Of a DNA stretch of 64,000 bases, positions 58,930-64,000 are shown one piece after another; position 1 is the stretch's first letter; each line of letters starts with the position of its first letter. A program made the position numbers and the translations under genes. The stretch is from Ceratobasidium sp. AG-K (taxonomy: Eukaryota; Basidiomycota; Agaricomycetes; Cantharellales; Ceratobasidiaceae), in the NCBI GenBank assembly GCA_037039685.1, contig JAWNGF010000009.1, positions 558,001-622,000 of the forward strand, in the 5' to 3' direction. The notes beneath the pieces were generated by a model. It worked only from the letters and a program-made list of their open reading frames with translations, was not told where the DNA came from and did no database searches.

Positions 58930-60841
58930 CTATGTTGAGGTTGCAGCAGCGTCAACCATAAAATCTGTCTTTGAAGACTCGATCGTCTCCAAGAGTCCGT
59001 GTGCCCATTGTGCATTTGCTGCCTCGACAATCACCCGCATGGTAAAGTATTGACCGAAATATTGACTCAGTTTGTCCAGCAACTCTCGATCCCTCTCGGA
59101 GGTGGCTGGCTCTAGTGACTGGATTTGCGGTTCGCCCCATAGCTGGGGTGTCGGGACTGGAATCGGGTGCAAAGCTTCCACGGCCGCCTGGACAAAACGG
59201 ATGAGACTAAAGACATAATGGTGCAAAAGTCAAGTAGCGTACCTTTGCACCTTGTACCAAGTCCTCGACGCTCTCTGATCCAGCCTCGTTGCCAATGTCA
59301 ATTTCAGCCTCGATCTTTTTGAGTGCCTGGGCCCCTACGAGGGCACGCCCAGCGGCAACCCGTCCAAGGGCGGCAACCCCGCGCAAGGAGCCTTCTCGTG
59401 TACCTCGTTGTCTCCCCGGAGCAGTCGCGCCTAGGATGAGAGTTTTCAAGACACGCGCTCCCAGAGATGGGTATGTTGGGCCGTGCAGAGTGAGGACGTG
59501 ATTCAGCAGAGAGGCAGCGTGCATGCGAACATGTCGCGGAGGAGGATTCGCGTCGAAAGAAGAAAATGTTGAACTGGAACCGAGGGAGGCTGTCAACAAA
59601 ATTGATAGGATTGGAGGCATTATTTGGTGCAACTGATATGGGTTATTACCAAAGAGTAAACTCGGCGAGGATCACACCCACATATGGTTCCACAAACAAC
59701 GTCTTGTTGTCAAGCATGGCTTTCAATGCATCCAGCATTATGTCCAGCTTTACCCGGTCGAGCTCGTCGGTTCCAAACATTGCCTCGTCATCACTCCCAT
59801 CGTCTCCTACGTGTGAGGCACCCTCTCCTTTGAGTACGCGGACAACGGTCTCCCCAATCCAGCGAATCAGATAAGGAAGTAGGGCTTGAAGCCCAGCGTC
59901 CGATCGAAGGCTACTGAGTGCAGCCGTACGCTTGCGCTCGTTCCCACTAACAAGTGCTGACGACAATCGATCGTGGTACAACTGGAGTTCTCGGGGCAAA
60001 ACATGCTTGACGAGGGTCGAAGCTGAAGTTGCAGGGGCAGTTGTGCCAGTTGTCGTGGTGGGAGCCACCGGTCCTTGCTTCCGCGCCCGAGGAGATGACG
60101 GTCCGCCTTGACCAAACCCCGTAGCCTTGGACCCGGAAGACGATGGTGTTGGGTTTTCGGGGACTAACGGCTGTATTCCCTCAATCGCAAGCCAGTGGGC
60201 TACCGTATCAAGCATGTCAATGGGGTGCCAAAACATTGAATATGGCCTTTGACTTGCCTGTGTAGCGGACGGGGGGAGGAACCGTAATGACCTCTTCCCT
60301 CAATGCTTTGTCAAAGTCGATTTCTTCGTCCTCGAGGAAGTAAACCGATTGGGATAATGTGTGCTGAGGAACTGCGCGTCTAAATGACGGTGTATTTGCG
60401 GAAGAGTGCCCATACAGGGGCTACCAGTGCATGTTCGCTTAGTTCTGAAAAACAATCGCACTCAAAGCGCACCTCAATATTCAGTACCCGCAACGCCTGA
60501 TCAATATCTGCTGGAGACATAGTACTCCTTCTAGCGTGCCGTGTGAAACGTGCGGCTTCCTTATATCTGCATGCTTCAGAAGCTCGTACTTGTTAAAAAG
60601 AGATACTAACCTCGATCACTTGGTGAAGCCGGTACTCGACATCACTGGCAAGTGCTGCCGCCACCGCGTCCGGCAGATTGGTAATACCTAGAGAGTCTGC
60701 AACATCCTATGGTCTGTTTAAAGCCTTGGCCACCATAGTTGACTCGAACACGCTTACTTTGACTGAATCTGCTCGATATATCCCACCAACCACTGGCGCG
60801 CGTGCAGGGCGAGATTTTCCTTTGTTGGTTGTTTCCGTCAT
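58930..60841 (-). CDS. TAF6: Transcription initiation factor TFIID subunit 6 (TAF6)
   Basis: Seven exons: 60841-60758, 60706-60611, 60559-60473, 60420-60258, 60199-59682, 59632-59243, 59187-58930, all phases consistent, 531 residues. The N-terminal histone fold (DSLGITNLPDAVAAALASDVEYRLHQ, MSPADIDQALRVLNIEPLYG) pairs with TAF9 in TFIID and SAGA. A short linker (VYFLEDEEIDFDKAL) leads to the TAF6 C-terminal HEAT-like domain: AHWLAIEGIQPLVPENP, VKHVLPRELQLYHDR, ALSSLRSDAGLQALLPYLI and LFVEPYLHQIMPPILSILLT. The intron at 60257-60200 has GC-AG ends. Confidence 0.95.
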
Positions 60842-61383
60842 GGTTCAAACCACTCAGATAGCAATTAAAACGGGGAGGGGGGTGTTTTTTGGACCGATAG
60901 ATCGCAGTTACTCCTTGAAATCACCGTAATACAAGCCTAGGTTGTGTGTTCACACTGGTGAGAATAAAATGGTGGAACTGAGAGGCTGCGCGGTTGATAC
61001 CGCGGTTGCATGTCCAAAACAGTGGGCACCTAAGTGTCACGTGATTGTACAACCACACAGTCTTTGCGGTACTTTTGGGAGCTTGATCGCGATTCTACTG
61101 TGTATCCGACATCCTCAGATCAGCCAGTCACTTGCGAATAATTTTATCCCAGGTGGAATTGGATAAAATACCCGAAACGTCTGAAATGTCGAAAATTGTT
61201 TCTGGGGTCTACTAGGGCTACATAGAATTGTCTGTCCGATTCGGTGAGACATCACGAAGCTGTGCGAAGCATTGCAAAGCCTCAAATCGCTGTGAGCTGG
61301 CAATATCATTGAATTCTTGAGGATAAATGACATAGCTGCCCATATAAAAATACAACAACACATGACGCATATAGTCTACTTGT
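60842..61383. other. Intergenic region
   Basis: Upstream of TAF6 and downstream of NACHT-WD40 copy 2. No gene. Homology with the flank of copy 1 begins at about 61384. Confidence 0.5.
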
Positions 61384-61568
61384 GAACCGCCCACTCTCAG
61401 AGGATCCCCTGCAATACCACCGCTATGAGCACACAACTTGCGCTACGAAACGAGTATAACCCACCGACAGATGTCTAATGAGAGACGTAACACTCACGCC
61501 AGCCCTCGCCCAACGAAAGCGACTGGTCCGTAAAGTACATCGACCCCTGAGGTCCAACTGTGAGCGCG

Positions 61569-64000
61569 CTATGAGGGTAAGGAAGATAGGCATGTAGTTC
61601 GAGGGGCACCCAGATCAGGTATGTCATCGAGCATAAGCCACCCGTCGTTGTTCATCTTGGAGCGCATAACTGCCTGAGTGATGGTACATATATGCTCGTG
61701 CCGAAGCAGTTCTGAGCCAGCCATGGGGGGCGCACCGTGTGAGGATTGATCGGTCTGCGTATCGATAACGGTAGAAGAGGTGCTAGCAGTATCTGAACAA
61801 AGAGCTGCACTGTTGTCCCATGTCACGGCGCCTGGTAAACGCTCTGAGCCAACGGCGGTGGCATGTACACTCCAAACTCGGATGCTCCCGTCACTATACC
61901 CGGACGCGATACAGCTACCATCGGGCGAGAAAGCAACATTAGTGCGCACGGTCGCATGTCCGACCAGTGGGCCAGCAACGATTTCGCCGGTGTGTGTGTC
62001 CCACAGTAGGACAGCCCCATCCCGGGAGCCAGAGGCAATTCGCTGGCCGCTGGGAGAGAACGCGACTGAGGAGACTGGTGCTGCGTGACCATTGAAAACA
62101 TTGATCGCGTGGCTGTTAGAGCGGATGTCCCATACATGGACGGTGCTGTCCCAAGATCCGGAGGCAACATAGAGGCTGTCAGGAGAGAAAGCAAGTGAGG
62201 TAACCTCTGCTGTATGTCCGGCGAACTGTTTGGGAGCATCATTGCTAGCTTTTGCGCTCCTTAACGTGACGGTGTGGTGCAGAGAACCCGAAGCAACGTA
62301 TGTGCCATCGGGAGAAAACGCGATTGAGGTGGTGTAGTCTGTGTTTCCTTTAAGTGGGCCAGCAATGACGTCGCCAGTAGATACGTCCCATAGTCGGAGA
62401 GCAGAATCGAGAGAACCAGCAAAGATACCCGCGCCGTCAGGGGAGAAAGCAACTGAAAGGACTTCTTCTTGATGTGTAAACGGTCCAGCGACGATGTCAC
62501 CAGTGCGTGCATCCCATACCAGGACTGTTGTATCGTTAGAACCAGAAACAATACGTACGCCGTCAGGAGAGAATGCAACTGAGCGGACTGCTCCTGTGTG
62601 ATGCTTGAAGGGGCCGGCCACGGAATCACCAGTGCTTGCGTCCCACACAATGATAGTGCAGTCGGAAGAGCCTGAAGCGATGTAGGCGCTATTGGAGGAG
62701 AACGCAATGCATATTATTTCACGTTGAAATGATATCCTTTTGAGCGGGGAGCCATTGACGCTCTTGTACGCGGCCCATAAACGGATGGTGCGGTCGACGG
62801 AGCCAGAAACAATGCGTGTGCCATCGGGAGAAAACATCAGGGAGGTGATCGTCCGAACATGACTCGTGAACGGTCCAGCAATGATCTCGCCGCTGTCCGT
62901 TGCCCATATTATTATTGTTGCATCGATGGATCCGGACGCAATGCGTGTACCGTCAGGGGAGAATGTGACCGAGAACACTTGGTCCGTATGCCCTATAAGT
63001 GGACCAGCAACTATGTCACCAGTCTGCGCATCCCAGAGCAAAAGAGTACAATCCTCGCTACCAGATACCACCTTCGTGCCGTCTGGGGAGAACGCCACAG
63101 AATAAATGACGCCTGTATGCCCTTGGAACGGTCCAGCAACTGTGTCTCCGGTATGTGCATCCCAGACTCGGATGGTTTTATCAGCGGAGCCGGAGACAAC
63201 GCACTGGCTATCCGGGGAGTATGCAACCGCGCAAACCGCACGTGTATGTCCTCGGAACGGCCCAGCAACCACAACACAGGTACGAGCATCCCAGATCAGG
63301 AGAGTCCGGTCATCACTACCAGATACGATGTTCTTACCGTCTGGGGAGAACGCGACGGAGAAGATCATTTCTGTGTGGCTTTTATATGGGCCTACAATGA
63401 CCTCGCCCGTATAGGTATCCCATAGGAGCATAGTGTGGTCCAGGGAGCCCGAAGCAACGCATCTGCCTTCAGGACAGAACGCGACGGAGGTCACGCCATC
63501 GGTATGCTTTCTCAGCGGCCCGACAACTGTACTGCCGGAGTAGGCGTCCCACACTTGCACAGCTCCACTGGAAGACCCAGAAACGATGCAAGCACCGTCG
63601 GGAGAGAAAGCGACAGATGTGACATAAGAGTCAGGGAGGGCCCAAGTTGCTTGCGCAGACATGTTCCTGTGACTCATCGTCGTTCCATGCACTGCGAGCA
63701 GCCCTTTGGTACGACCCCAGTAACGGACGTATACGAAGCTGGTCTTTGCGCAGAATGGCAGTGCAGAGATATAGAGGTGAGGTGTGCTGCGATTGCACGC
63801 ATTCGCTGAAAACCGGGATACAAAGTCGCGCGCATCGACTGTGTGCTCGTAGGTGCTGGTCGAGAAATCCGTATCCTGAGTCACGGTCAGCTTCACTAAT
63901 GAAGCGCGCGCGTTCGACTCACCTGCAGCCACTTCTCCGCCTGAGCGAGCAGGAACACGCCTGCTGCGATACGTTGTTCCAGGTTCAGGACTTCCATCCA
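61569..64000 (-). CDS. NACHT-WD40 protein copy 2, WD40 half only (5' part beyond window)
   Basis: Reading down from the window end: exon 64000-63923 (WMEVLNLEQRIAAGVFLL...), a 48-nt GT-AG intron (63922-63875), then exon 63874-61569. The intron has the same place and length as in copy 1. Fourteen WD40 repeats follow a linker (TPHLYISALPFCAKTSFVYVRYWGRTKGLLAVHG). Over roughly the last seven repeats the DNA is almost the same as copy 1; the first seven have clearly diverged. Near 61,616 copy 2 lacks two bases present in copy 1, so its last residues differ (DDIPDLGAP...) and it ends about 33 resid­ues earlier, losing the conserved tail. Function as for copy 1. Confidence 0.85.
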   Translation of the reverse strand, partial: DGSPEPGTTYRSRRVPARSGGEVAAGESNARASLVKLTVTQDTDFSTSTYEHTVDARDFVSRFSANACNRSTPHLYISALPFCAKTSFVYVRYWGRTKGLLAVHGTTMSHRNMSAQATWALPDSYVTSVAFSPDGACIVSGSSSGAVQVWDAYSGSTVVGPLRKHTDGVTSVAFCPEGRCVASGSLDHTMLLWDTYTGEVIVGPYKSHTEMIFSVAFSPDGKNIVSGSDDRTLLIWDARTCVVVAGPFRGHTRAVCAVAYSPDSQCVVSGSADKTIRVWDAHTGDTVAGPFQGHTGVIYSVAFSPDGTKVVSGSEDCTLLLWDAQTGDIVAGPLIGHTDQVFSVTFSPDGTRIASGSIDATIIIWATDSGEIIAGPFTSHVRTITSLMFSPDGTRIVSGSVDRTIRLWAAYKSVNGSPLKRISFQREIICIAFSSNSAYIASGSSDCTIIVWDASTGDSVAGPFKHHTGAVRSVAFSPDGVRIVSGSNDTTVLVWDARTGDIVAGPFTHQEEVLSVAFSPDGAGIFAGSLDSALRLWDVSTGDVIAGPLKGNTDYTTSIAFSPDGTYVASGSLHHTVTLRSAKASNDAPKQFAGHTAEVTSLAFSPDSLYVASGSWDSTVHVWDIRSNSHAINVFNGHAAPVSSVAFSPSGQRIASGSRDGAVLLWDTHTGEIVAGPLVGHATVRTNVAFSPDGSCIASGYSDGSIRVWSVHATAVGSERLPGAVTWDNSAALCSDTASTSSTVIDTQTDQSSHGAPPMAGSELLRHEHICTITQAVMRSKMNNDGWLMLDDIPDLGAPRTTCLSSLPS

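Overview
The window is nuclear DNA of a basidiomycete fungus, most likely an Agaricomycete close to Rhizoctonia/Ceratobasidium. This is inferred from genes cut by many 47-62 nt introns, NACHT-WD40 proteins with two seven-blade propellers, Plavaka-type transposases and chromodomain Ty3/gypsy elements. It splits into a repeat-dense left part (1-37,380) and a gene-bearing right part (37,380-64,000).

Left part: nested transposons. Element 1 (1-6,593) is a nearly complete Ty3/gypsy element whose 5' LTR is mostly outside the window. It sits inside an LTR fragment (6,594-6,766), which sits inside element 2 (6,767-10,920), which sits inside another LTR (10,921-11,220). Element 3 (11,773 to about 18,040) is a decayed relative. 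A Plavaka/CACTA-type transposase pseudogene (19,285-24,069) has been hit by three LTR insertions. Element 4 (24,584-32,322) is a full insertion with 479-bp LTRs and a perfect target-site duplication, itself carrying a solo LTR in gag. Next come a pogo-type transposase pseudogene split by another solo LTR, a long inverted-repeat element with a solo LTR in its left arm, and Tc1-like debris. The gypsy elements share three features: a 12-nt primer-binding site complementary to the predicted 5' end of their own transcript (Tf1-like self-priming), a GGGAAAA heptamer at the gag/pol junction (-1 frameshift), and, in elements 2-4, an extra ORF3 after the chromodomain. In those same elements the RNase H active site is altered.

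Right part: two NACHT-WD40 (NLR-like) genes on the minus strand, 24 kb apart (37,477-42,473, and 61,569 to the window end), frame a block of ordinary genes. These are a BAHD-type acyltransferase (-), the FACT subunit POB3 (-), alpha-actinin (+), a secreted GH43-like protein with a broken 3' part (+), AMP deaminase (-), a secreted double-psi beta-barrel protein (+) and TAF6 (-). POB3 and alpha-actinin share a 150-bp divergent promoter. I rebuilt exons by hand from splice sites and protein-family continuity. Four introns have GC-AG ends and two exons are only 10 and 14 nt long. No rRNA, tRNA or CRISPR was seen.
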